Shown: positions 12,273 through 25,865 of the stretch, in pieces
Numbering within the stretch: the stretch's first letter is position 1
Layout of the letters: the number at the start of each line of letters is the position of its first letter
Assembly (NCBI GenBank): GCA_014706295.1
Contig: JACSVZ010000007.1
Coordinates: 6,105,699 to 6,169,698 of the forward strand
Direction of reading: 5' to 3'
Source: Lycocorax pyrrhopterus obiensis
Taxonomy: Eukaryota; Chordata; Aves; Passeriformes; Paradisaeidae
DNA: 64,000 nt
The notes under the pieces: generated by a model
What the model was told of the DNA's origin: nothing
Database searches by the model: none
What the model saw: only the letters and a program-made list of their open reading frames with translations
Translations under genes and position numbers: made by a program

Positions 12273-15200
12273 TTTCACATTTACACTGCACATCTATATA
12301 GAACTACTCCAGCATAGCCTTGTGCAGAAGGCAAAAAACTCTAGATATTAACTCCAGAGATACAAAGTTTGTAGCTAGGGCCCAAAAGTTATGCTCCTTT
12401 TCAATTTTAATAGTATTTTTTCCCACATGCACTCAGATTATGCGTATTTCTAAAATACATACCAGAAGTGTCCAGCACAGAGCACTGATGCATTAAAAAA
12501 ACCCTGGCACACTTTGAACCGCTTAAGGACCCTTGCAATGCTTCTCATTCCATGATTCAATATGCTGCAGTACAGAACAAAAATGATAGAATTAAGAGCA
12601 ATCTAAAAAAACAAAAAATTTCAGCCAGCATTGAGTCTCCCAGTAGAGTTTTTCTACTTGCATCCCACACAGCTGGTGCCAACAGCTCAAGAGGGACTTA
12701 GGCAAGACAAAATTTTTCCGAGGACTTCGTGTACTTTGAAGTCAACATAGCTATCATATGCTATTTCTTAATTCCTGCTTTCTGAATGTCTGGGAGCAGC
12801 CACTTCTGTTTGATTCAGAAATTGCCTTAAAGAAAGGGAAAAAAAAAGAGAAAAGAGATTAATTTCATTGTAACGGAGAGCAGCACTTTAATCTGATGAC
12901 TTTCAACTTTTACTACCTATTTACTGCACACTGCACCCAGCTGTCTGCATGGGGAGGTTTGATCCTGACATACAGCACATCTTAAAGTCATGAAGGTCCT
13001 TTTTTATTCATTAAAAAAACCAGGAAATTGTCCAAGTACTTTAGATATTTCTCCTGACTCTTCAGCAAATGCTCTAATATTTGATTACTTTTCATATTTA
13101 TGTTTGCCTAATGGTGGTTTATGTGCACAGAAGAGCACTGCTGGAGGTCTTCTATCATGTTCCAGGAATGCACTGCTCAGATTTGGTCTAAGTAAAATCC
13201 AAATAACATTACCAAAATAACATTTCTCATCTGATGATTCCTGACTAGTCATGATAAATTATAGAAAGTCACAAGCAAACTTACTCCAGGAGGTCGGTGT
13301 TAAATAGCAAAAATAACTGCACTTGTTGCCACATTTATTTTCACATGGCAAGGCAAAAGAAGAAGCTGGATGCTATGTTAATGCACTGGCTGTTTCCCAA
13401 CATCCTCTTGAACACATCTGTTGTATCTTTCCCCTGCAAAAATACTCATACAAGTAGAATCAGCACTTCCATTCCTTCTCACTTAACAACTTAATCTGGC
13501 ACTTTTATTACCCAAAAATGGATTCTAGCAAACAGCCCCAATATCCTATATGCAGCCAACAGTCTTACTTCTCTTTTTAAACCAACAAGAAAGATTAATC
13601 TAACATTTCTAAGAAATAGAATATTTTCTAAGTTTTTGTAAAACCAAGACTGGTCCACAGGATATGCAACAGTTAGTAAATTATCTTCTCCTGGCACTGC
13701 AGTAGCAACAACAAATAAACTGGAATAATTATTAAATTAGTTGTTTTCTTTGGAAAAGCACCCCAAGAGAGTCCTGATTTCCCCAGTGATCTAACAAGAT
13801 ACTATTTGTACATAGGCCTGGTTTTAAAAAAAAAGTTTCAGAACTGACTGGTTGATTCAGAATTTATCAGACTGTAGAGCATCAAGTGATGCAAACTAAG
13901 TAACAGGGGATGACTGAAATAATAGAAATATATTTCTTTCAGACACTATTAAAACTTCATACACATCCCTTAGGGCCATAAAAATATGTGCATAAAAATG
14001 CACATATGCTCAGGAGACCTTTAATCTGTGAATAGTTTCTCAAAGTCACCAAGTTTAAACAGAGTAAAAACCTTTCCACAGAACAAGGGCTTCCCAATCT
14101 GCCTTTCCTACACACTTATATTTATTACATAGGAAACATGAGATGTTCTGCGCCAAATTTTACATTCTAAGTAATTTAAACTGTATTCACCTCGAGCAGT
14201 TTAGAAAGCGAGCTCACTTGCAGTCTCCTGGAAAAGCTTTTTAGAGATATGCAAAATCTCTCAAAACCTAAGTGTTAGGCTAATCCAATAAAACACCCAA
14301 AGCATCCCAATTAAACAAACAAAAAAAAGTTTTATATTGAAAATTCCACCTTGCTGATAAGTAGCTTCATGTAAACTTGACTCATGTAAATAATTCAAGC
14401 ATTATGCAGGAAATAGTTTAAAAGTTCCAGGGTTTTAATAAACTCCGAAGAAAACTATGCATTAGTATTAGAACAAAATGCTTGCTTTTATTTTCCAGCT
14501 TCTTTTCCCCTCTGGGTGGGATAAAAATATTTCAAGCCAAGCTGCAGTTAGCTACTAATATAACTGTGCATACCAAACTAAAACAGGTTCATTAAAATAC
14601 ATCTAGCTGTAGAGATCCTCCACAAAGCAAAAATCTATCACAAGTCATAAAGTGCTGACTTCAAAATGAAAGCAGAGCTGCATTACACACACTTTATCTT
14701 CAGCTAAAACTCAAATTATCATTTCAATACTCTTCTAATATGTAACATTTTAAATTCTATTATTAATGCTTTCTTTATGCTCTTGAATACTCACAACAGT
14801 ACCATGGACACAAAACTGGAAGTTGCTAAAAAACTTAGATGCATAAAGCTAGAGTTTTATCTGGAAATGAAGGAACATCACACCACCCACAGCCAGTAAA
14901 GACTTTATTAGCCCATCTCAGCTCCACTTAGGGCACCCATTCAGCTTTCAGGATTATTCCCGATAGGTTAAAATCCTGACAGTATTAGTCAGAAAAATTA
15001 AATTAGTCTTTACCAAACCCCTTTGATATAAGTTATTCCAGGGCTCATTAGATCAATCCTGAACCATTAAAATGCTTCAGTACTGAGTAGGAAAGAGTGA
15101 GACAATCCACAATTGATTTCTTCGGAAGCTAAATTAAATTACATGGAGTTATATGTCTAGTTCAAAAAGGGCAACAAGAAGTCAATGTTGTGTGCTTTTT

Positions 15201-15649
15201 AAAGAAAAAAATTCTCTACTCTCCACTTCCTACAACAGTCTTTTCCAGTTTCCATAGAGAAAAACCCAACTGATACAGGCATCTAGGTGCCTTTGTAGTA
15301 GTTTGTAGAGATTTCTTTTATTTTTTGGCAAGTATTTAGTGAAAAATTTTGGGCTTTTGATCTTCCTTTCCAGACAGGCCTAGAAAGATAAGACTCTACC
15401 TTGGACTTTGTAAATTCTGCACACAAGACTTGATTTATGGCAATTTCAACTTTATTTGGACCATATACATCTTACATGCAGTCTTTTGCCTATTATTTCT
15501 TTTGCATTGTAAGCTTCCATGGCATTTTCCATCAGCCATGCAATTGGCTGCCTTCAGATTTGTTACTTTTGAAAATATCTCCCCGACATCTCCTCAGAGT
15601 AGTGCACCAAAATACGCTCTAACATCCTACAAACACCATATAACCTGCC
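12273..15649. other. Intergenic DNA, no gene seen
   Basis: AT-rich, with scattered short open frames of 60-76 codons and no family signature, RNA gene or recognisable repeat. Confidence 0.5.
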
Positions 15650-16632
15650 CCTAATGGGGATCCCCAGAGCTCCGTCCTTGGCCCTGTGCTCTGCAGCATC
15701 CTGAATGACTTGCACACAGGACTTCAAGAGACACTAAGTTTGGAGCTGATAAAAAATTGGGAGGAGCTCTTGACTCCCTTGAAGGCAGAGGGGCCCTGCA
15801 GAGAGACCTTGATAAATTAGAGGGCTGGGCAGTCACCAACTGTATGACGTTTAACAAGGGTAAGTGCTGGATTCTGCACTTGGGATGGGGCAACCCAACA
15901 TCCAAAACAACCTGGATGTACGGACAGACTGGGGAATGAGAGGCTGGAAAACAGTGCCAGGGGTAGGGACCTGAGGGTCCTGGTCAATGGGAAGTTGGAT
16001 GTGAGCCAGCAGTGCCCTGGAGCCAGGAGGGCAAACCTGGGGGGCATCAGGCACAGCATCGACAGCCAGGCAAGGGAGGGGATTGTCCCGCTCTGCTCTG
16101 GGCTGGGGCAGCCTCACCTCGAGTGCTGGGGCAGGTCTGGGTGCCACAATATAAAGAATATAAAAGTACTGGAGAACATCCAGAGGAAGGCCTCAAGGAT
16201 GGTGAAGGTTCCAGAGGAGAAGCTGTGTGAGGAGCAGTTGAGGGCACTTGGTCTGTTCGGCATGGAGAAGAGGAGACAGAGGGGAGACCTCAGCACAGTG
16301 TTTAACTTCCTTGTGAGGGGAAGAGGAGGGACAGGCACTGATCTCTTCTCTCTGGTGACAGTGACAGGACCCAAGGGAATGGCCTGAAGTTGTATCAGGG
16401 GAGGTTTAGGTTGGATATCTGGAAAGTGTTCTTCCCCCAGAGGGTGGCTGGGCACTGGAACAGGCTCCCCAGGGCAATGATCACAGCACCAGCCTGACAG
16501 AGCTCAAGAAGTTCTTGGACAATGCTCTCAGGCACATGGTGTGACTCTTGGTGTGTCCTGTGCAGGGCCAAGAGCTGCACTTTGGAGATACTTGTGCATC
16601 TCTTCCAACTCAGAATATTCTGTGATAATAAA
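15650..16632 (+). mobile_element. CR1 LINE, 5'-truncated, with decayed ORF2 3' part
   Basis: The longest retroposon in the window. Near 15659-15720 it still encodes PQSSVLGP and LNDL, remnants of the reverse-transcriptase PQGSVLGP...INDL motif. After a frame change, 15757-15939 carries the [16 protein letters not shown] and FNKGKC..LHLG stretches. After another, 15995-16387 carries REGIVPLCS, NFLVRG and DLFSLV, as in the C-terminal part of CR1 ORF2. The 3' UTR follows and ends in an ATTCTGTGAT remnant near 16617-16628. Multiple frameshifts and stops make it non-functional. It is on the + strand, unlike the CR1 pieces to its left. Confidence 0.95.
15659..16387 (+). pseudogene. CR1 ORF2 (reverse transcriptase C-terminal region) remnant
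   Basis: The coding remnant inside the CR1 copy is spread over at least three frames and interrupted by stops, for example soon after 15720 and at 15937. Endonuclease and N-terminal polymerase regions are absent because the copy is 5'-truncated. The recognisable stretches are the PQGSVLGP-type motif at the start and the NFLVRG...DLFSLV region near the end. Confidence 0.9.
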
Positions 16633-19600
16633 AATTAGGAAATGTTTTAGACAGGTATATCCTTCTACATTTAGTGCTACACAATTTGTTATCCCTTGTT
16701 ATATTATAAGTCAGGAAGAAGAAGCAGTAGTAACTTTTTCATATAAATGATAAAAGACCACCCCTGTGCCCAATTTAGTCATCATGCCCATTCCTGTCAC
16801 TTTGAAACTCACTAATGGTTAATCACAGAAAAATACTGCAGAACATTAAATGCTAATAGAAACTCGTGTCCATTTCTCCATGGATAAATTTATCTGAACA
16901 CACAGAACTCCCTTAACAAGCTTTGCATTGCACAAAAAGACACGAAGTAGTTATTTCATATTTTTGTTTCAGATTACAAAAAGCTTCCCCTCAGGAGCAT
17001 CAATGTAGCACTGAAAGCTGGGCTCCAGCCACTGTTTATCAGGACACATGAAAGTAACCAGAAATCAGGTCCTGAGCTGGAAAGTCAGAGAAAGAACATC
17101 TATGTAAACTATTCCAATGCCAAAACAATTCCTTGCCATCTAACATGGGCCACGCAACTTGCCCAAATACCCAAATTCGGACCCACCAACTGTTTTCCAT
17201 CAAATCATTTCTAGCTCTACAGTGACCTGCTCCAAGCAGAACTCAACAGTGCAAAGTCTGAACTTCCAAAATTCAGTGGACAGAATCACAAGATCTTTGA
17301 TGATGAACTGCTGTTGGTTGGCATGAGGACAGGAGAAAGTCTGCAGACCAGGAAAAATCGGGAAAAGAGAATCAGAATGCTGCTGGGAGCAGTGTGTCTC
17401 CAACTCCGTCATCACCAACAGCCTCCAAGAGCCCAGTAATAACAAGGGCATACAACAATAGTGGAAAGGAAACACACATTTTTACCAGCAAGGCAATTCT
17501 TCCTAATTTTTAGTAGCTCAGAAACTTAACAGAATAGAGCAGCCTTGGAGATTGCATTTTCCAAAGAGACAATGTGGGCTGCACGTTACGCTAATTAGAG
17601 AACTGTTATCAGCGCTGGAGAAATAACCAGCCAGTTGGACAGCCTAAGCCCACAATAAAGTGCAATGTGTGAAACAGTGAGCTCTAGAGGCACTCGGGAC
17701 AGCAGAAATACAGCTGCTGTTCTAGAAGGGTGCAACACACTCCTGCCAATTAAACTGGCTGTTGCTATAGAAAGCATTCAGCAATTCATTTGAAGGAAAA
17801 AAGAAAATAGATCCTTTCCCACAGAGATGCACAGGTTCTGTGTGAGTTTGTTCAACAGGAGGATTTTCAGACTGTCTTAGCAGGTGATTCCTCTGAGCAG
17901 GTTCATTTGATACTAGATTTTTGGTCACCTGGAATTTCCTCAAGTCAAAATCCATACCCAATACACTGCTCTGCTCAGTCCTGAAGATGGATTTGTTCTA
18001 GTTCTCCTAATAGTCGAGTACAGAAGCAAACCTTGTGGTTCCCCCTCTATAAGCAAAGCAGGGTTTAGAGGAAATTAGGAGCTAGGATGCTCAGGCTTTT
18101 GCTGTAACCTATGTGACACCCCATAGGTGGCATCTGGAGAGGAACCAAAGATGCACCAGAAGATGAAAAAATGAATTTTTGGCATGGCAGGAGCAATTTT
18201 ATGCTTTAGAGCACATGTATTACACCATATGTACATGCACATACTACTCTGAAGAAAGTTCCTATTACACTTTCATCTTCCTAACGCCTGAACCCATAAG
18301 GTCAACAGTTGTGATACACATCACATCCAATTGGGCTCCTGGCAGGTTGTCATTTTTCCCTGCATTAAACACTACAATGTACAAGAATTAGTCTAGTAAA
18401 TTAAGATGCTTAGAGACTAAATGTCCTAAGACCACATCTGTCTAGTTGCTGCTTTTTACCACAACTCCATTACATAAAAAACACTTGTCACACTATATCT
18501 ATCTTCTAAAGCAAATATACTTCTTCCATTTTATCTGCTAAAAGTGTTTCTGACCTACAGTTAGTGGACTCTTAGCACCTTCCCATGTTCCTTCTCGTTG
18601 CAGTGCAGCATTACTATCTCCATAACAGCAACTGCTTCAGTGACATTGATTATAAATGAGCTCTTTACCAATAGAAGTCTAAGTTTCATAGAAAGAACCT
18701 ATTCCACAAAGCTTTTATTTAGAGCATTTGCATAGAAATAGCCTTGCACTGAAGAGAAGAGTGGACAAAAGACAGAGAAACTCCAAAAACAGTCAGGAGT
18801 AAGAGGTGAAGGCAACACCTTGCAATGCTTTGATTTCTAATTAGAATGCAAGATGCTTGAAGCAAATCGCAGATCTGAGATGGTCAATTAAGAGCGCTGT
18901 TATTGTTCTTCCACTGTAAGACCCCCTCAACCTTGCAAAAGACAGAAAATCATTACAAAACGGTTAATGCTTCAGTGTCTAGGTAGCTATCCTCTGGAGA
19001 AGAAAAAGCTTATTTATATCAAAATACAGATTCAACTAGAGTAATTTTATCTTCTGGTTTCCAAGGAGACAAGTGACCTCTATATACTTCTCCTAACAAG
19101 TGTATCAAAGTCATATCATAGCAAGTAAAGCCATGAAAGCCATAAGAAAGTAGCTCAATGCAGAGACAATCTGCTGCTCAAACCTGAAGTTTAACAGCTT
19201 GGGTAGTTTGCCAACACAGCTTCGCTATTGGTGTCGCTTCCCAAGCCCCCTTTTAACAGAGCATTCTCTGTAGTAGATACTGCCAGTCTTTACTTCAAGG
19301 GAAAATAACAGGCAGGAAAGGTTCCAACATGGAAGCACAGACAGTATATTACAACCAACAATAGCGGCAATAATCTAACTTTAGCACTCGTGGGGCAAAC
19401 CTTCCCGAGATATAAAATCCATCCTTTCACAGCCCATGAGCAACTCTTTGAAGCCAACATTTATGCTGCATCAGCAATTCTCTATTTTAGTATTCCAGAA
19501 TCTCAGGAGGATTCTGCTTTCTTCCTCAGCCAAGCTCAGGAAACCTACTGGAGCCCACAGTATGTCTAATCGCATTTTCAATGCCTTCCTAATCTACAAA

Positions 19601-22600
19601 AAGCAGATTTGTTTTGGCAAAATGCACAGTTAAAGAGATTCACTGTCTTTCCCCATACCCCTATTGAGTGTCACTCACATGTTCACAACGTACTAGGGAA
19701 ACACTGAACCAGCTTTTTCTTGGAGAAACTGCTTCAAGTTTCTCCAGTTAAAGTTCACCATCCATTCCCAGGTAGCTGCAAACATTTTGACTTCCTTGTA
19801 TTGCTCGCCCTCACCTTCCTGCTGTTGCTCTTCCATGTATTCACTGCTGGCAGAATGCTGTAAAGCTGACACGGAGATGGTGAGCTGCAGGACTCCAGGG
19901 TGCTGCTGCGAGCAAAGAGCATGCCTGGGGTAACTTACGACTAATCTCAGCCTGTCCTGATCTATCTCAGCTGACAGCAATAAAAGGAAGCCAAAAAAAA
20001 AAAAATCATTAAAATATACGAAAGCCCTAGACACCAGTTCTACGTTGTAATTGTGCAGTGGATTCATGGGTTCTTTGGGGCATTTCCAAGATCAGCTTCA
20101 GAACCCTGTGCTACTTGTGTGGTAGGGCTGGGAAAGGGGCCTTGAGAGATTCACAACTGTTGACGGCAAATTCCATCATCCTAAACATCTACCTGGGCAC
20201 AGACTAACCAAAACTTCAGGAAAAGTGACAAGGAAAAGTTGTGATTCAGGAGACAAAAAAAAAAGAAGGTGGAAGAGACTGTTATTTTAGACCTGACTAA
20301 TGAAGCATTTGAGAATATAAATGTGTGAAGGTGTTTTGAACGAGATCATGAGAGACAGCGCCAGGGATTCTGCAGAAAGTAAGAAGTGAGAAAAGCTGAA
20401 CAGGAACGAGACAGCTCGAGGTCAAACTCACAGGTGCATCAGATGAAGCGCAATGCTAACAAACACGGGAGAAAAACATCAGCATGTAATGCCAGAATTG
20501 GGGGTTGCAGTGAGAAGTGGATTTGTGGAAAGACACAAATAGCAATTAGAAACATAAAAAACTAGACCTAGACAAACACAAGGCCAGGATTTCTCCAGTA
20601 AGACAAATTGCAAATGCAAAACTCCCAAAACACTTTCAATACCTGTTTTGCTTAATCTTCAAAGAAGACTAAGAGATCAGATATTGAGCACAGCTGGTGA
20701 TAAGAGAAAACAGAATAAGGAAAAGAGTTTAAAATAAAACCAGCAAAACCCCAACACTACACAAAATTCCCACATACACAATGGTAAGGATATCTTGCTG
20801 GAAAATAGATCTTGTTATTTTACTCCCCTTGACCCTGCAGTTGAAAAAATGCACAAAAGAGAAAGTAACAGAAGAAAACCCACATGGCAGGGGCCTGGTG
20901 AACGCTCAGCTTCAGGGCTTTCATCCACTGCCACCTCAACAGCAGAATTGTCACTCAGGTTTTTTACTCACTGCTATTTGTGACAAGTTTTACAGGCAAC
21001 CAGCTGTAATCCAGGCTTCTTTCTACTACAGAATTCTACAATTTCACATCCTTTTGTTGCCATATACATGCTGCTGTATCATATTCTACCTCTTGACCAG
21101 TCAAGCATGTCTTACACTCTCAGTTGGCTTGTAATTCTCTCCTTTCCAACTATTTGCATGAAGGACATTCATTTTGTATAGGACAAATAGAGTCAGTACT
21201 CACAGAAAAATATTTTTAGAGAAAAAGTGCTGAAGTTACCCCTTTTGTGCTTCCCTATCTTTGAGGTTCTGTGAGAAATTTGTGTAGCTCATTCACAGAG
21301 CACCTCCCTGCTACTGCGAGCTCTCTCATTACACGGATAGAAAAGAAAATGAATCCGAAATCAAGTGCTGAGCATTCACAGGCCTGTGCTCGATCTTCCT
21401 TCTCCTTGGAAGCACAGCCTCACCTAATTACAAGGCCCTCAGCACTGCCAGCTGTGTGGCACAGTGTGACACAGGTGTGCAGCATCATTTGAGTAACAAG
21501 GTGAGAAACACAGGCCTCTCGCACTGGTAGCTCTGTGACACAGTGCTGTCCAGAATTCCTGTGCTGACAAGCATTTTATGATACAGAAGGTTACATAAAT
21601 AGACAGATAGATGAAGGTGGATAAGAAGAGATGTGACAGAGAGTGACAAACACATTTTGGGGTACAAGTCTTCCAGCACAGTCAGCAGAAAGCCCAAGGC
21701 AAAGTGGTGTTTTATTGAAGTAAATCACATAGCACAGAGAAAGGCTAAGCAGGGTTATCAAACCTTCTCCTTTCATCACAAATAAAAAAAAAAAAGACTG
21801 CTGCCTACAGTTTAAAGAAAGGTCTGACTGTTATGAACCTTAGCCATGGAATTCTCACTAAAATTGCTGCTTTTGCAAAAGGTCTTCTCTCTCCCACTGG
21901 CAAACAACAAAGCATCAGACTGTGTTCAAAAGTCCTCAGACTAAAAACGAAGCAACAGCCTCAAAGCCACAACTATGTCATAGAGCTATACATCAAAAAG
22001 CTCCAGTATAATTTGGCTGAGTGCTATTTTTTTTTACTATAATCAAAGCTCTTCAGGTCTGTGCCCTTTGTGATTTATCAATAAACATGTCAGTTATATT
22101 TGCAGCTGCTTGTCAATCTTAATTCGAGGGAAGTAAAGGACCTACTTTACCTGCCACAATGTAAATTTATCATGGAATTGGCTATTTTATCTCTAATTTA
22201 TCATAGGAGAGCACAGTACTCCTGCAGCAGAAAGTCTTCCAGTGACTCACAGCTGCTGGGTGTAAGCACTTAACATCACTGAACATCATTGTCTTCAACC
22301 ACCAGCCTGCTGATCTTTCAAGGCAGCAGGATGCTGGCAAGGCCTCAGCACATCTGCAGCACTCCAGGAATCTTAGGTATTGCCAGTCTTCGTTTACTCT
22401 TCTCCTCATCCCTTTTAGAAAAGAGTTTAAAGCTGACAATAAGCATGTGCATGCAGTTAGCTTTGATACAAAGCATTTCCTGAAATCTCTTAATAAAACA
22501 AATATAAACCAATAGCGGGTCATTCAAGTCTGAGAAGATCTCGTTCAGACTGAAAACTCAAGATCTTAAAACTGATTCTGAAAACTCAACACCTGAAAAT

Positions 22601-25600
22601 TGATTTTCCATTACTGATGTTGCATTAACAAACTGTGTCTACAGATTAATTGTGATCTGGGTTTTCTGCTCCCAATCTACTCTGAGAATATCAACCATCT
22701 TCCAGCATACCAACTTCCAAACTTCCAACATAAATTCTTCTATTTATAGATTGGATACTGCATTAAATTCACAGTAAGTCCTTTGCAAAAATGATAAACT
22801 CAGTTTTTGCAAGAGAATATCTTTTACAAATATCCTTCATCATCAAAAGGGCTAAATACTTTTAAAATTCTACCATTCAAATGGTTGAAGAACCACACTC
22901 GGGCAGCTGCCTAGAAACATCCCTTCTTGAGAAGTTTTTGAATGCATCAGTGAAAACATGCTCAGATTGAATTTAATCTATCTCAAAAATCATGTGTACA
23001 GCTTTTTTGATAAGCTCGTGGTGTATCCACTGAGGAAGGCTTTGCCACACACATCCATGCTGGCTCACTTGGATGGAAGCCAGGCTTTCCAAGAGATCCG
23101 CTGCCATGGCAAGATCATAGCAGGTTGACACATTTTTCAAGAGAGCACAGCACACAAAGTACTCCCTGTGCTTCTTCTAAAGAGAGGCTCTCCTTGGAAA
23201 AATCTAGCCCAAAGCGAAGGGTGGGGGTGGGTGGAGAGCTTGAGCCTCTTCCCTTACGCTCTGAAAATGCAATTGCACAGGGAAAGGCTATGCACAAACA
23301 CTGTTAGTGCTGTTAGTGAATAGGACAGCTTTCTGTGAAAGAATAGCCATCTCTGAGAGTGAAAATGTGTGTATGTTCATTGAGTTGCTTATGTAAATGC
23401 ATTTTTTCAACAGGCTTTCCAATCAAAATTTTAGTTATGATTTGTCCTACTTAGGTATAAACTCGATTTATCTACCAAAGTAAACACAGCATAGAAATTA
23501 AGTTATACATTTCTAGGCTAGAGATGTCAAGAGGAAGGTTGGAAGTCCAGAAAACAGAATAAAGAACTAAATTCAGTAATCCATACACAACTGCCTGAAG
23601 GTTGGGAAGAAGAGCAGGTGGACTAAATAGTACTAAGGATCACCATAGGAAGGCCTGTAAACCTAGAATTCTTATTGGATTAGACCTCTATTTTGGACAA
23701 AAATTATTTGACTGGCTACCTAGAGAATCAGGTTGGTATCACCTGGCTAGGTTCATCACTTGGAATAAGGCTTAGACTATGAATAGGGATCAGGAAAGCA
23801 AGGGCTAATGACCTAAGATGATGCTTGATTCCAGCAATGATAAATAAGAAAAAAGCTCTCTTTATAAGGGGAATCAGAGTATGTTTACTCTGGACTCATT
23901 GCTCCAGCTGGACATCTTACAGAGGATGTAAGTATTCAAAAATGTAACTCAAATTCCAGTTCAAACCTGGGTAAGAGATACATCTTTCTTCCATCTGATA
24001 CATTTATGGTGTAAGCACGAGTTAATGATTTGTAATTTAAATGGGAAGTGCAAGTCACATGGCCAGGGATATACTAAGTGATGAGGGGAAAAAAATCTTC
24101 AGGACTAGATCTTAAAAAATTTCTAGCATGGGAAGACAAATAACAGCCCAATGATCATGGCTGAGACTGCAGTCAGAGATGGCTCAAGGAAGAAGAATCC
24201 ATGAAGCTGACATGGGCATTAAATCATAAAAGACAAGCAAGACCACAGGTAAAAGGATGATAAAAATGTATAAGTAAGGTGGAAGCTATACCAGAAATAT
24301 AACTGGTACCTGCCCCATTTTAGCCCTGCAGGTCTTAAAAAGCCCAGCCCGCATTTGAGCCTCTCCCAAATCCTGCAGAATGGACTGCGCCTTCCTGTCC
24401 TGTCTGTAGCACTCACTTCATCCCTACGAGCCCATCAAGACTCAGCCCTGCTTTCAGTTTGGCAGATGCTCCCGAAATGAGACTTGGAGGAAGCAGGGCT
24501 AAATGAGCTGTCCCTCCAGTTCAGGCAAGTACTCACCAGCCCTACAACCACACTTGGATGCAGCTCTCAGGAGAGCAGAGAGGCAGGAGGGAGGTGAGTG
24601 CAGCAGGCTGAGAGCCTTCCAGGTGACCTGGGGACTGTGGACAGAGGTGTAAACACGCTGCCACTGGCAGGAGGGTACAGCAAGTCCCACTGCAAGGCTG
24701 AAAGATGGAATTTAGGTTAAGGCTAGAGCTTGGGAAAGGAGAGCATATGCAGCTGAGTGATAGACCTTGACATGCTCACACAGCTAAAATAAGAGCTTGA
24801 AGTAACAGGAAGAAATGTAACGTCACTCCTTCTAAAGCTGGTACGAGACTCGTGAGTACAGTTTAGGCTGTGGCTGGTCAGGGAAAGAGAAACTCTAGAG
24901 GTGAAACTAGCCATGGATTGTAAAGATGGAAAATTAAGACATGTGAATGAAACCACAGAGGAATTACTACTCCTGCTATAGCAGGTACAGAGCCTCTGGC
25001 AATAATCCAGAGGAGAGGTTAGGCTGGTTTAAAGTTAGGCATGCAGAGCTAGAAACCTGAAATTGATGGTGATTGTTTAAAACCTCACACAGAAAAAATG
25101 AAGACTGGAGGGAGGAGAGGGAATTAATCACTGTTTAAGACAGATACCAGTTTATGGTAGCAAAAAGGCTGGATTCAGGAATAAGAGCCCCCAGAAGGCT
25201 GCTATTGCTCCTCGAGTGCTGAGCACAGCTAATTCAGTTAGCATTTGTGCAACAGCATAAGCTCTGCCTGCCCAAAAATCAAGTAAAATGGGACAGGTCT
25301 AAAGGCCTGACAGAAACATCTGCCACAGAAGACTAAACTTTAGACTCAGGTAATGCTCCACACAAATATCACACAAAATCAGTGCTTCCTAAAAGAGCAA
25401 GTAATCGTCATCATCAGTGTCCAATAAAGTGCTCTTCTTCTTACCAGCTAACAGAGGTCTTAGTACATCATAAATAGTGCAGATAGTAAAAAAACATTGG
25501 CTTCAGATTTCAAGTACTACCTCTCTGGAATGTCTAAGCATCTCTTGAAAGGCAGACCTTGTGAGGTTGAAGTAGTTACCAGCTTGGACTAAGAAGAAAG

Positions 25601-25841
25601 AAGGGATCTTCTTGCCTTGGAAGGAAAAACCCCTCCATTCTCTCCCACAACAGCTTTGAACCATTTGCCTTTTGGGCAGAGGACACTCTTAAAGGATGTC
25701 TGGCATTAAGAACTGCAGATGGTTATACAATACATGAGAGTTGCTTGCAATCTTAGGGTTCTGTGAACTCATGAAGATGATTGATGATTGCTTTTGTTCG
25801 GCTAGAGACTGAAGAGTAAGTTAGTTTCAGTTTGGCTAAAA

Positions 25842-25865
25842 TTAGGTTAGTGATTAGGTTAGTGA
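25842..25865. repeat. Perfect 12-bp tandem duplication
   Basis: The word TTAGGTTAGTGA occurs twice head to tail. Each unit itself contains two TTAG words, so the site is a small local slippage product. Confidence 0.85.
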